Notes: generated by a model from the letters alone, not told the origin. DNA of 64,000 bases from JAYZDF01 sp036337945 (GCA_036337945.1 JAYZDF010000010.1:68750-132749); one strand, 5' to 3'; positions 1 to 8,842 are shown, counted from the first letter of the stretch. A program made the numbers and translations.

Positions 1-2
1 GA

Positions 3-953
3 CGAAAAGCAACGCTGATCGTCGGCACCATAATGATTGCTTCGGGGATGGGACTAATTTGGTTTGTCGAGTCTACCGGTCCAATGATCTATCTGTCCCG
101 AGTCATCTTTGGAGTTGGGGTGGGTGCTTGCTTTACAGGCTACTTTACCTTTGCCGCCGACCTTGTTCCCGAATCGAGAAGAACCGAGGGACTGGCTCTC
201 TTTGGCGTCTCAGGATTACTCCCCATGGCTGGTATGCCGCTTATGGAGCAACTGGGAGTTAGAGGCGGTGACCTACAATGGTTTCTGCCTGCGACGGGCC
301 TCGTCGTCGGATCCTCACTATTGTTTCTCTTTGTGATTCAAGAACCTCCATCCCAAGGAAAGAGAGAAAAGTTTTCGTTCGCCGCTGTCATTAATGCAGT
401 CACGCAAAAGCAGTTGCAATCCGTTTGGCTCGCTACAGTTATATTCGCAGCGCTTGTCGCTATGTTTCTCGCATTTATCGGGGTGACCGGAAAAGCAAGA
501 GGGCTTGAGCATCCTTCCAGCCTATGGCTTACCTATTCTTTTGGCGCAGTCGGTGCGCGTCTTCTGGGTGCTGGCTCTCTTGATAGACTGGGCCCGAGTC
601 GCCTTATTCCACCAGCACTCTTTTTGTACATTCTTGCAGCGACTGTCGTCGCGTTCGCGCAGTCGAGTCTTACTTTTTATATTGCTGGAATTCTCGGTGG
701 CATCGCGCATGGGTATTGTTTCCCGTTGCTGGCCAGTCAGGTTACGTCAAGAAATCCGCCTGAGCTGAGAGGTTCGGCTATCGCTTTCTACACCTTACTT
801 TGGGACCTGAGCGGTCTACTTTTGACGCCGGTACTCGGTTTGGTTGCCAATCAATTTAGCGACCGTATGATGTACCTTGGCGCCGCTCTGATAAGCTTGG
901 GATTGATGCCCTTGTGGTTTCGCTTAGAACAGGTGACGAAGAAAAACTTCTAG
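3..953 (+). CDS. MFS transporter, 3' part
   Basis: The frame is open from the left edge, with sense codons before the first ATG at 33, so this is the last ~316 residues of a longer gene. The product is mostly hydrophobic, with about nine or ten candidate helices. A basic cytoplasmic loop (QEPPSQGKREK) probably separates the two six-helix halves, and GSLDRLGPSR fits the G-x-x-x-D-R-x-G-x-x-R loop of the major facilitator superfamily. The substrate cannot be read from the sequence; a drug or metabolite exporter is usual for such genes. Its stop overlaps the end of the convergent di-iron gene by 4 bp. Family confident, function open. Confidence 0.85.
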   Translation, partial: RKATLIVGTIMIASGMGLIWFVESTGPMIYLSRVIFGVGVGACFTGYFTFAADLVPESRRTEGLALFGVSGLLPMAGMPLMEQLGVRGGDLQWFLPATGLVVGSSLLFLFVIQEPPSQGKREKFSFAAVINAVTQKQLQSVWLATVIFAALVAMFLAFIGVTGKARGLEHPSSLWLTYSFGAVGARLLGAGSLDRLGPSRLIPPALFLYILAATVVAFAQSSLTFYIAGILGGIAHGYCFPLLASQVTSRNPPELRGSAIAFYTLLWDLSGLLLTPVLGLVANQFSDRMMYLGAALISLGLMPLWFRLEQVTKKNF

Positions 954-2092
954 GCCGTAAGGAGCTCATTAACTTCAATATCAGGCGCAGCTTTATCGTT
1001 TTCGTATACGAGCAAACCAATATCGGCATAGTGCTGCTTAATGCGATCTGACAGCAGACCAATTCGACGAAGATTCGGAATAATGCGCCGAAAAATCGTC
1101 TTGCGGAACATCTGCATCATGTCTGATTGCAAAAGATTTCTGTCCCACTCCGCTCGGCTCATAATGTGCCCGTAATGCTCTTCGTAAAACTCGTGAGCAA
1201 GAAATCGATTACGCATAAGAAGTGACATTTCGTAAGCCCAGTCTTCTCGCTCCGCACGTTCCTTTTCGTTCAGTTGATTCTTGTAAAAGTCACCGAGGGC
1301 AACAACACCGTAATGGACATGGCGAGCCTCGTCAGTGATCACTTGTTTAAGCAGCTCACGCAAAAGTGGCTCATTGGTCGTCTGACGGATAGTCCCAAAT
1401 GCGCCAAGGGCCAGACCTTCAATCATGATTTGCATCCCAAGAAACTTCAGGTCCCAGCGATTGTCGCTCATTAGAGAGTCAATAATCGTGAAGAGGTTAT
1501 CGTTGACTTGGTAAACCTTTCCTAACTTTTCATCCAAGTACCGATGGAATACTTCAACGTGGCGACCTTCGTCTACGACTTGAGTGGAGCCGTAGAGCTT
1601 ACCATCCATCCAATGTACTGCCTCTGTCACTTCGCATGCAGCGAATAAAGCGCCTTGCTCACCGTGCAGAAACTGACTCAGCATCCAAGCGAGGATACTG
1701 TGGCGTTGAGAGAGCTGTTCTTTTTTTGATAGGCGACGATAAGCAAGTAGATCACGCATAGGGTTGAGCTCTTCTGGCATGAGCTCAACTTCCGTGTTCA
1801 TTGGGTCAACGTTGGTCTGCCAAGAAAGATCATCACCGTTCCATTGACCGTGTTTCGCAGCATCATAGAGCTTTCTCAGCTCCGAATGATTGCGTTCGTA
1901 ACTCCAATCAAAAAACGCACTGTTACGAGTCGGGATAGTGATTTGTTCGGACTGCTTGGCTCGTTGTAGTATTAGATTTCGATAGGCGGGTCCCAGAAGA
2001 CCCATTAGTACCTTCACGTTTTTCATCTTTGCGGCATCGCGCATCGTCGGCACATTCGTTCGCAGATTATTGATAATTTGGCTTAGTTGCAT
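950..2092 (-). CDS. Ferritin-like di-iron protein (AurF/oxygenase-like)
   Basis: A 380-residue helical protein with a full carboxylate-bridged di-iron ligand set: E145, E175-x-x-H178 (DEGRH), E225 and E255-x-x-H258 (DEARH). This is the four-Glu/two-His pattern of ferritin-like oxygenases, desaturases and AurF-type N-oxygenases. No signal peptide is seen, so it should be cytoplasmic. Its ATG overlaps the end of the upstream tetR by 10 bp, so the two are probably co-transcribed and coupled. The regulator makes an inducible oxidation of a lipid or amine plausible, but the substrate is unknown. Alternatives are a desaturase-like or RNR-R2-like oxidase. The di-iron fold is well supported; the reaction is not. 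Confidence 0.8.
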   Translation of the reverse strand: MQLSQIINNLRTNVPTMRDAAKMKNVKVLMGLLGPAYRNLILQRAKQSEQITIPTRNSAFFDWSYERNHSELRKLYDAAKHGQWNGDDLSWQTNVDPMNTEVELMPEELNPMRDLLAYRRLSKKEQLSQRHSILAWMLSQFLHGEQGALFAACEVTEAVHWMDGKLYGSTQVVDEGRHVEVFHRYLDEKLGKVYQVNDNLFTIIDSLMSDNRWDLKFLGMQIMIEGLALGAFGTIRQTTNEPLLRELLKQVITDEARHVHYGVVALGDFYKNQLNEKERAEREDWAYEMSLLMRNRFLAHEFYEEHYGHIMSRAEWDRNLLQSDMMQMFRKTIFRRIIPNLRRIGLLSDRIKQHYADIGLLVYENDKAAPDIEVNELLTA

Positions 2093-2688
2093 AGCTGTTC
2101 ACCTTGGATGAGTTCTCTTGCAAGAACTGAAGAATAGTCCCTTTCATCCCCCCATAATGGTTGTCGTAAATTCCCCGCAGCAGAATGAACAATCATTCCT
2201 GAAATAATCTGCATCAACGCTGCCCGAATAGGCACGCGACCGCGAACGAAAGAATAACCTTCCGTCTTCGCAAAGTCCTCGACCCGATCTAAAATGGGCA
2301 CACCCGCGGCGATCAGTAGATCCCGCCCTGGCCCGCGACCGTCCACCAACTCCCTGAGGAACATCAGAGACATATGTCGATGGTCTTCAAGAAACGCGCC
2401 GAAGATCTCAATGGTCCGTTTAATCCGAGAGTGAAAATCACCCTCTGCGGTCAGCGCGCTAACCAACGTAGTCCCCAAACGTTGGAAGGCCTGACGAACC
2501 ACAGCTGCGTACAGCGCGTCCTTCGAGTTGTAATGATACAGAAGAGAAGGACGACTAATTCCGGCAATATTTGCGATATCAGCCAAACGCGCTCGGTCGA
2601 ATCCCTTGCTGCCAAACTCTTGCTCAGCGGCTGAAAGAAGGCGTTGTGCCGTTTCCACCGTCTGGGTTGTTGCGCGAGGCCGTCCCAT
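2083..2688 (-). CDS. TetR-family transcriptional regulator
   Basis: The N-terminal helix-turn-helix has the TetR form: AxxxFxxxGF, then LADIANIAGISRPSLLYHY and FxxKDALY. The remaining ~140 residues are a helical ligand and dimer domain without recognisable specificity. An in-frame GTG lies at 2709, but it sits inside a perfect inverted repeat (2699-2720). The ATG at 2688, giving MGRPRAT, is therefore the better start and leaves the repeat as operator in the leader. The gene precedes and overlaps the di-iron gene, so the protein probably represses both. The ligand is unknown. Confidence 0.88.
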   Translation of the reverse strand: MGRPRATTQTVETAQRLLSAAEQEFGSKGFDRARLADIANIAGISRPSLLYHYNSKDALYAAVVRQAFQRLGTTLVSALTAEGDFHSRIKRTIEIFGAFLEDHRHMSLMFLRELVDGRGPGRDLLIAAGVPILDRVEDFAKTEGYSFVRGRVPIRAALMQIISGMIVHSAAGNLRQPLWGDERDYSSVLARELIQGEQLCN

Positions 2689-2698
2689 AGACAAAACT

Positions 2699-2720
2699 TT
2701 ATCTACCACCGAGTAGATAA
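2699..2720. promoter_or_regulatory. TetR operator (8-bp perfect arms)
   Basis: TTATCTAC, six bases, then GTAGATAA: two perfect 8-bp arms with twofold symmetry. It lies immediately upstream of the ATG of the TetR gene at 2688 and about 100 bp from the divergent apaG. Size and placement fit a TetR dimer autoregulatory site; binding itself is inferred. Confidence 0.7.
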
Positions 2721-2817
2721 GTCAACAGTCACAAAGACGACAGGATTTCATATACATAGACAGCTATACAAGACCTAAAAAAGGGTATTCACTAGCAAAA
2801 AACTTTACAGAGGAGCA

Positions 2818-3252
2818 TTGTCAGCAAGCTCCGCTGATTGCAATGATTCTCGCGTGTCGAATGCAATAACAAAGGGAATTCGAGTCAAAGTAGTCAGCGA
2901 GTACTTACAGGGCCAGTCAGATCCGCGTCGCGATCGTTTTGTGTTTATGTACACGGTGACGATCATCAACGAAGGAGAAGAAACTGCGCAACTAATGACC
3001 CGACATTGGATTATTACCGACGCGAATGAAATTGTCCGAGAAGTGAAAGGAGATGGCGTGATTGGTCAACAGCCGACTCTAAAGCCTGGCGAATCTCACG
3101 AGTATCAATCTGGATGTATTCTCGAAACGCCTTGGGGGACGATGCACGGGAGCTATGAATTTACTAACGAAGCAAACGAAAAATTCGATGCTGAAATCGC
3201 ACCCTTCCTATTGGCTACACCGTCTATTACCAGCGCCCAGACGACAAACTGA
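2818..3252 (+). CDS. apaG: ApaG domain protein
   Basis: The body matches ApaG closely. It has the paired fibronectin-like beta strands, the RHWIITDANE strand, the GDGVIGQQPTLKPGESHEY block with its GxGVxGxQP signature, and SGCILETPWGTMHGSYEF. ApaG proteins are small cytoplasmic proteins linked to Co/Mg resistance and diadenosine tetraphosphate metabolism; their biochemical role is unsettled. The TTG at 2818 follows AGAGGAG by only 2 nt, and a GTG at 2854 would match the usual ApaG N-terminus, so the start is uncertain. The gene is divergent from the TetR gene and followed 5 nt later by a lipoprotein gene. Confidence 0.9.
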   Translation: MSASSADCNDSRVSNAITKGIRVKVVSEYLQGQSDPRRDRFVFMYTVTIINEGEETAQLMTRHWIITDANEIVREVKGDGVIGQQPTLKPGESHEYQSGCILETPWGTMHGSYEFTNEANEKFDAEIAPFLLATPSITSAQTTN

Positions 3253-3257
3253 TCAGC

Positions 3258-4442
3258 ATGAGTCGTACTCATCTTCGACTTGGGATATTCAATCTCTTAT
3301 GGCTTCTCATAATCAGCTGCAGTGAAAATAAGAAAAAAACCACTGCCCCTTCAGTCGAACACCAAAGAGATTTTCATGTTAGGCGAGTAACGCGCACCAG
3401 CTCTAGCGTTCAACTTTTGTCAGATATCCAAACTGTCGACCGCATCTATCCATCGATGACCGGCCCAATTTGGAGCCATCAATTCAGCTTACTTGAAAAT
3501 CAGCAGCCCGAACTGCTTTGGATTCAGGGCATTCGCTCTGAGGTCACTGAGGCCGATGGAGAAACAGTCGCATCCGAGCAATACGTCTGCCACGCAAATT
3601 TTGACAGTGAACAACCACCTAAAATTTTTCTTGGGGGGCGCAGAGATCCTCGCGTGTTTACACTTTCGCAAGGCCTCCTGAATCTCTCATTGCCGCCAGG
3701 TTTTGGTATTCCAGTGTTGTCTAACGAACCATTTCGGATGGCGACGCAGACCCTTAACCTCCATCAAAATTCAGGAATTGAAAAATTACGTCATCGGACA
3801 CACATCCAATTCCTTCGTGACAAACACAGGCAAAGCGACATCATACCCCTTACCTACCGGAGTCTTACGGTTCAAGTCTCTATGACTGGTGAATCCATGG
3901 TCTATGAAGTACTGACACCGAATCCACTTCAGCGTAAAGCGAGATGCCTGCCTGGCGAAGATGCCAATCAAGGAAATGAGGAACATCGCGACCGGCACGG
4001 ACGAAGGTTTTCAGGCCACTGGATGGTTCCTCCTGGTCGGCACACATATCGAACTTTAGCCACTCCTCAATTAGCATTAGACGAAGACACGGTGGTGCAT
4101 GCTGCAGCGGCGCACCTTCATCCATATGCTGAGTCAATCAGCTTACATGATCTTTCGAGTGGGAAAATTATTTATCAAGCGAGTGCTGAAAATTTTAAGG
4201 AAACGGTTGGACTCAAAAATATTGATACTTATTCAGACTCAAAAGGTTTTGCTCTATCAGCCAATGGCGAATATGAACTCGTGACTACTTATAATAATAC
4301 GACCCCAAAAAAAGTAGACGCGATGGCGGTGCTCTATTTGTACATGCGGGATAAAAAGTATGTCATGCCCACCAAAGAAGAACTGAAGGCGCAGTCTCAA
4401 AGACGGGCTAGCTCTCGTCCTGCCGAACAGCCATTACCTTAG
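3258..4442 (+). CDS. Lipoprotein of unknown function (HLHPYAES motif)
   Basis: A 394-residue protein with a lipoprotein signal (hydrophobic LLWLLIISC; Cys21 would be lipidated). I do not recognise a named family. The C-terminal third contains AAAHLHPYAESISLHDL and later ELVTTYNNTT. The clustered His residues in a strand-rich context recall copper- or metal-binding jelly-roll domains such as those of PHM-type proteins, but this is a visual resemblance only. The tail is Arg/Ser/Pro rich. It starts 5 nt after apaG, so the two may be co-transcribed. It probably sits on the periplasmic face of a membrane. Confidence 0.7.
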   Translation: MSRTHLRLGIFNLLWLLIISCSENKKKTTAPSVEHQRDFHVRRVTRTSSSVQLLSDIQTVDRIYPSMTGPIWSHQFSLLENQQPELLWIQGIRSEVTEADGETVASEQYVCHANFDSEQPPKIFLGGRRDPRVFTLSQGLLNLSLPPGFGIPVLSNEPFRMATQTLNLHQNSGIEKLRHRTHIQFLRDKHRQSDIIPLTYRSLTVQVSMTGESMVYEVLTPNPLQRKARCLPGEDANQGNEEHRDRHGRRFSGHWMVPPGRHTYRTLATPQLALDEDTVVHAAAAHLHPYAESISLHDLSSGKIIYQASAENFKETVGLKNIDTYSDSKGFALSANGEYELVTTYNNTTPKKVDAMAVLYLYMRDKKYVMPTKEELKAQSQRRASSRPAEQPLP

Positions 4443-4454
4443 GCGAGCAACAAG

Positions 4455-5828
4455 CTAACGGCTAGAAAGATCCGGGCACCGATAGCCGTTCTCATTGTCA
4501 AAGGTGGTAGCGACCACGTTCCCCTTAGAATCCCAACATTGAAGGCTACTCGCTTTGTCATTTTCATATGCGCCCTTGGCCATGCGTTTTCCGTTCTTAT
4601 GCCACCAGGACCATTCACCGATTCTTTGGCCATTAGACATATTTCCTTTCTTTCTTCGCTGACCATCTTCGAACCATTCTCGTTGCTCACCGTATCGTTG
4701 TCCGTTGATGAATTGGCTTTTTGAAGAGGCTTGACCGTTTTCATACCACTCGGTCCAGACACCGTCGCGTGCACCATTTTTGTAGATACCTTCTGACTTC
4801 TTACGACCACTTGCATACCAGGTCGTAACAGGTCCATCACGTTGATCATCGACAGCACGGCCCTCTTCTTTTTTCTTTCCGTTTTCGTGATATGCAGTCC
4901 ACGTCCCGTTTTGTTTGTCTTTGATAAATATGCCTACCAGACTAATTTCTCCATTTCGGTGACGGAATATCCATTTGCCTTCGCGGAGTCCGTTCACGAA
5001 CGAACCTTCTATGCTGAGCTTTTCGTTATCGTGCCACGCACGATATGGACCGACTTGAGCACCATCAAGGAATTGCTGTTCACTTTTCTTTTTCGCATTT
5101 GGATACCAGCTTTCCCAAAGACCTGATTTTTCACCGTGCTTATATTCTCGCCGCTCTTTTATGGTCCCGTTGTCATGCCAATAAATGGCTTTACCGTGTT
5201 TGACTCCGTTCTTTGAACGACCTTCAATAGATTTTTGACCATTTTCAAACCAATACGTCCAAACACCATCCTGCTTACCGCCAATATATGAGCCCTTCGA
5301 TGCAATGACGCCGTTTTCGTGCCAAGAGGTCCACTCTCCGTCAGGTCGACCATTCTTATAGTTTCCAGACGATAGTTTTTTACCTGAATCGAACCAATTC
5401 GTCATAGAGCCATGAGGTTGTCCATCAATGAACTGTCCTTCAGATAATTTCTTTCCGTTCTCAAACCAAAAAGTCCACAGACCCGTTCGACCCTCTTTTG
5501 GGATACCTTGATCACCTTTTTTTTTGTCTTCGGTTTTCGCTTTTTTGTTAAACTGACGTTTCGCAGTTTCCGCATTCTTTGGAACACCCAGCTGATCACG
5601 GCTCGCAAATTTTCGGCCGTCACGAAACTGCCCAGACGCTTTTTTCTGACCGTTTTGATACCAAAAGGTCCAAGGGCCGATCATCGAGAAGGTTCCGTCA
5701 TCATGCTTTTGCACTTGTCCTTGAGACTTGAGTTTGCCGTTTTTATATTTTTCTTCGAACGAGTTACTCTCGCAAGCGATTGCAATGGTAAGCAGCGATA
5801 GAGTGCCGTAAAGATAAAGTGATCGCAT
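4455..5828 (-). CDS. MORN-variant repeat lipoprotein (15 repeats)
   Basis: A 457-residue protein with a lipobox (TIAIAC) and then about fifteen ~23-residue units of the form G-x-W-T-x-W-x-x-N-G-x-x-x-x-E-G-x-x-x-x-G, for example WTFWFENG, WTSWHENG and WTEWYENG. These are the MORN-variant repeats of proteins often labelled 'YwqK antitoxin'; no toxin partner lies nearby, so that label should not be taken literally. The family is predicted to form a beta-hairpin ribbon exposed outside the cytoplasmic membrane. The Cys in the last unit (LQCWDSKG) and the terminal YRCPD may form a disulfide. It lies 4 nt after the esterase gene on the same strand. Confidence 0.85.
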   Translation of the reverse strand: MRSLYLYGTLSLLTIAIACESNSFEEKYKNGKLKSQGQVQKHDDGTFSMIGPWTFWYQNGQKKASGQFRDGRKFASRDQLGVPKNAETAKRQFNKKAKTEDKKKGDQGIPKEGRTGLWTFWFENGKKLSEGQFIDGQPHGSMTNWFDSGKKLSSGNYKNGRPDGEWTSWHENGVIASKGSYIGGKQDGVWTYWFENGQKSIEGRSKNGVKHGKAIYWHDNGTIKERREYKHGEKSGLWESWYPNAKKKSEQQFLDGAQVGPYRAWHDNEKLSIEGSFVNGLREGKWIFRHRNGEISLVGIFIKDKQNGTWTAYHENGKKKEEGRAVDDQRDGPVTTWYASGRKKSEGIYKNGARDGVWTEWYENGQASSKSQFINGQRYGEQREWFEDGQRRKKGNMSNGQRIGEWSWWHKNGKRMAKGAYENDKASSLQCWDSKGNVVATTFDNENGYRCPDLSSR

Positions 5829-5832
5829 CGAC

Positions 5833-6816
5833 TTACTTTGAAAGGGCCTTATAGATGAGAGGCAAGCTTACATCTAGACGATAGCTCGTACTTCGATGGC
5901 CGTCATTGAACTCCTGATAAACATGCTCTATTCCTAACGAATCAAGTTTACGTTTTAGGCCTCTTGCGCCCCACTGGAGATGATATTCATCTCGTGACCC
6001 ACAGTCTATGAAGAGTAAATCGAGGCTACGGAGAGATTCCTGACAATCTTTGTCCGTCACCATCTCCACCGGGTCAAGCGCAAGCCAACGGGCGAACACA
6101 GCTTCGTCAATTTGACCGGTCGACAAGTCGAACGGAAGCGCAATCCCCAAAGGTTGAGTTTCGTCTGGTGAGTACGCTGCTGCATAAGCCAGCATGCTCA
6201 TCGGACCAATCCATCGCCCTGTCTTCTTCTTTTTGGCTTTGTCGAAGGCTTTTACTAGGTTTTCTACCCCACCGTGTTCGTGAATAGCATTCATCAAGAG
6301 AGGTAGCTCACCAGTGTGGGCCAAACGAAATCCTAAGTCACCTGAGTGACATACCGCCGCCCGGAATTGTCCCGGGTTGCGCATGGCATGGAATAACGCA
6401 CCATATCCACCAGAAGATTTTCCGGCGATTGCATGTCCGCTTACGTTGAATTTGGATTCAACGAATTCACGCAGTTCTTTGAGCAAATACGTTTCGTACA
6501 AGCCTTGTGCGGGCGAATCAAGGAACTGTGAACCACCATACTTCGTAAAGCAGTCCGGCAAAGCGACGATCATCGGTCCAACCAGCCCTTCTGCCTGCAG
6601 TCGGCTTATGCGGGCCTGCAAGCTTTCTTGCCAAGGATCACCCGAGAGCATCCCTCGACTAACACCTGCGTAACCTGAAAGATACCAAAGCACTCCGACA
6701 GGTTCGTTGTCCGACAGTCCGTCCGGGACAATGCAATGAAGCTCCCTAACGTAGGGGTCACCTAATGGATTATCGCGAAGAGCTTTGGAGTTATGAGTGA
6801 AGATTTCAACAGGCAT
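5833..6816 (-). CDS. Esterase D-like alpha/beta hydrolase
   Basis: A 327-residue protein of the putative-esterase (PF00756) type. The nucleophile elbow is GKSSGG (G-x-S-x-G), preceded by a strand with ALPDCFTKYGGSQF. The acidic residue is likely in FIDCGSRDEY, and the histidine is in NDGHRSTSYR near the C-terminus. No signal peptide, so cytoplasmic. Substrates of this family range from S-formylglutathione to siderophore and acyl esters, and nothing here decides between them. It lies 35 nt after citrate synthase and 4 nt before the MORN lipoprotein gene, all on the minus strand. Confidence 0.85.
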   Translation of the reverse strand: MPVEIFTHNSKALRDNPLGDPYVRELHCIVPDGLSDNEPVGVLWYLSGYAGVSRGMLSGDPWQESLQARISRLQAEGLVGPMIVALPDCFTKYGGSQFLDSPAQGLYETYLLKELREFVESKFNVSGHAIAGKSSGGYGALFHAMRNPGQFRAAVCHSGDLGFRLAHTGELPLLMNAIHEHGGVENLVKAFDKAKKKKTGRWIGPMSMLAYAAAYSPDETQPLGIALPFDLSTGQIDEAVFARWLALDPVEMVTDKDCQESLRSLDLLFIDCGSRDEYHLQWGARGLKRKLDSLGIEHVYQEFNDGHRSTSYRLDVSLPLIYKALSK

Positions 6817-6851
6817 AAGTCTGCAAGTCGCGCATACAGCGCATAGACGAT

Positions 6852-8138
6852 TTAGCGATCGTTGAGCGGTACGTATTCGCGAGCACCGGGACCCGTGAAG
6901 ATTTGGCGAGGCCGAGCAATTTTTTGCTCTTTATCGTTTACCATTTCGTTCCACTGAGCAAGCCAACCAGCAACTCTTGGGATGGCGAACAGTACAGTAA
7001 ACATATCCGTCGGGAAGCCCATCGAGTCATAGATGAGACCGGAATAAAAATCGACATTTGGATAGAGCTTACGTTTGATGAAGTATTCATCTTCAAGCGC
7101 AATCCTTTCTAGTTCTTGTGCAATTTCCAGCAATGGGTTTGCTCCGGTAATTTCGAATACTTGGTCGGCAAGTGATTTGATCGCTTTCGCTCGCGGATCG
7201 TAGCTTTTGTAAACACGATGTCCGAATCCCATGGCACGAGCTTCACCGGACTTAACAGCTTTGATGAATTGCGGAACGTTATCTTTGCTACCGATTTCTC
7301 GAAGCATACGTAGGACCTTCTCGTTCGCTCCGCCATGCAGAGGTCCGGATAGTGCGCCGCAGGCCGCAGATACAGCAGTAAACGGATCCGCCTGCGATGA
7401 GCCTACGCCTCGAACCGCTGTCGTCGAACAATTCTGTTCGTGGTCTGCGTGGAGAATAAACAGAACATCTAAGGCGCGCTCTAAAGTAGGATTGGGTTCA
7501 AATTTTTTCTCCGAGAATCGATTGATCATCTGAAGAAAGTTCCCAGCATAGCTCAACTCATTGTCCGGGTAGATATAGGGAAGGCCTCGGCGATGTCGAA
7601 AGGACCAAGCTGCGATGGTCGGCATTTTTGCAAGAAGTCGAATGATTTGCTGTTTACGTTCTTGTTCGTCGCCAACATTTTTGGCTTCTGGGTAAAATGA
7701 GGACAGAGCACCTATGGTCGAAATCAAAACACTCATAGGGTGAGCGTCATATCGAAACCCGGTCATGAAATCCTTTACGTTCTCATGAACGTAGGTATGG
7801 GTGGTGATCTCATGTTTCCATGCTTCGGATTCTGCGGCGTTCGGAAGTTCGCCGTTGAGTAAAAGGTAGGCAACCTCCAAGAAGGTGCCGTCACGTGCGA
7901 GGTCCTCGATCGAATAGCCTCGATAAGTTAAAATTCCCTTTTCGCCGTTAATGTATGTGATGGACGATCGACATGCCGCAGTATTTTGATAAGCGGGATC
8001 ATACGCCATGAGTCCGAAGTCATCATCGTTCACCTTGATCTGTCTGAGATCCAAACTTCGAATGGTCTCATCGGTAATCGGGATCTCGTAGACTTTGCCC
8101 GTTCGGTTATCGGTGATTGAAAGCGTATCTTTTGCCAT
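6852..8138 (-). CDS. gltA: Citrate synthase
   Basis: Condenses acetyl-CoA with oxaloacetate at the entry to the TCA cycle. The 428-residue length matches the bacterial type II (hexameric-like) enzyme. The catalytic triad is present: H268 in GPLHGGANE, H307 in GFGHRVYKSYDPRA and D363 in NVDFYSG. The HADHEQN block is at 230-236, and the N-terminal strand domain typical of this type is present. Isolated cytoplasmic enzyme. It lies 35 nt downstream of the sigma factor gene on the same strand, an unusual partner for gltA. No clear Shine-Dalgarno precedes the ATG. Confidence 0.97.
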   Translation of the reverse strand: MAKDTLSITDNRTGKVYEIPITDETIRSLDLRQIKVNDDDFGLMAYDPAYQNTAACRSSITYINGEKGILTYRGYSIEDLARDGTFLEVAYLLLNGELPNAAESEAWKHEITTHTYVHENVKDFMTGFRYDAHPMSVLISTIGALSSFYPEAKNVGDEQERKQQIIRLLAKMPTIAAWSFRHRRGLPYIYPDNELSYAGNFLQMINRFSEKKFEPNPTLERALDVLFILHADHEQNCSTTAVRGVGSSQADPFTAVSAACGALSGPLHGGANEKVLRMLREIGSKDNVPQFIKAVKSGEARAMGFGHRVYKSYDPRAKAIKSLADQVFEITGANPLLEIAQELERIALEDEYFIKRKLYPNVDFYSGLIYDSMGFPTDMFTVLFAIPRVAGWLAQWNEMVNDKEQKIARPRQIFTGPGAREYVPLNDR

Positions 8139-8173
8139 TTGTTACCATGACATGGCTGGTCCCGAGCATGGCG

Positions 8174-8842
8174 TCAAGATTCGGAGTCATTTGACGGAGT
8201 GTTCAGATCTTTTTTCGTGCCATGCGGGTCTAGCGCGGGCTGCCAGGCGGCGAGGATTTTCGCCGCTTCGGCGGAATCCCCTCTATCTGTAATGGATTTC
8301 AACTCTGCTCTGAGCGCCTGACGAGCTCTGGATAGCCTTTGTCTGAAGGCAGAAAACGACATGCCCAAGACTTCAGCAGCCTCTGGACCGGAAACCCCGT
8401 CCACATAGGTGACCAACAAAACGAGCTTGTCATCAAGAGACAAATTACCGAGGGCCTGAAGAGCAAAGGCCTGCTCCTCCTTACGTCCCATCACCTCATC
8501 AGCAGCTGGACCTTCGTCAACGTCGGCGATTCCCCTATCTGTTTGGGACTCATCTTGGGTTTGACTGGCGAGAATCGGGGCTTTTTGCCTCCGTCTACCC
8601 TGCTCAAACCCTACATTCCGGGCGATCCCCAACAGCCATACCCGCGGCGTGCTATCACCTCGATACTTCTCTAAATTCTCTAATGCTCGAGCCATGACAG
8701 TCTGAACGGCATCGTCCAGCTCGTTGGGACGAACGAATTTCCGCAAATAGTTCGTCAAAATCGGAGTATGCTGTGCGAGATCCTCCGCTGTGATCTGTCG
8801 AGATGACTCGGCATTTTCAGCCACTTCACTATCCTTCGTCAT
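8174..8842 (-). CDS. ECF-type RNA polymerase sigma factor
   Basis: Sigma region 2 is seen in LRKFVRPNELDDAVQTVMAR...RVWLLGIARNVG, and region 4 in LSLDDKLVLLVTYVDGVSGPEAAEVLGMSFSAFRQRLSRAR; together with the small size this is the ECF layout. The ATG at 8842 is preferred because AAGGA lies about 6 nt upstream; a GTG at 8866 has no such site. The linker between the regions is acidic, and a ~35-residue polar tail follows region 4. No anti-sigma gene is adjacent, so control may be by expression or by the tail. Divergent from the ATP synthase genes, upstream of gltA. Confidence 0.9.
   Translation of the reverse strand: MTKDSEVAENAESSRQITAEDLAQHTPILTNYLRKFVRPNELDDAVQTVMARALENLEKYRGDSTPRVWLLGIARNVGFEQGRRRQKAPILASQTQDESQTDRGIADVDEGPAADEVMGRKEEQAFALQALGNLSLDDKLVLLVTYVDGVSGPEAAEVLGMSFSAFRQRLSRARQALRAELKSITDRGDSAEAAKILAAWQPALDPHGTKKDLNTPSNDSES

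Noticed and set aside
4455..5828. Toxin-antitoxin system suggested by the 'YwqK antitoxin' family label
   Set aside because: No toxin gene adjoins either MORN lipoprotein; the label comes from weak annotation history.
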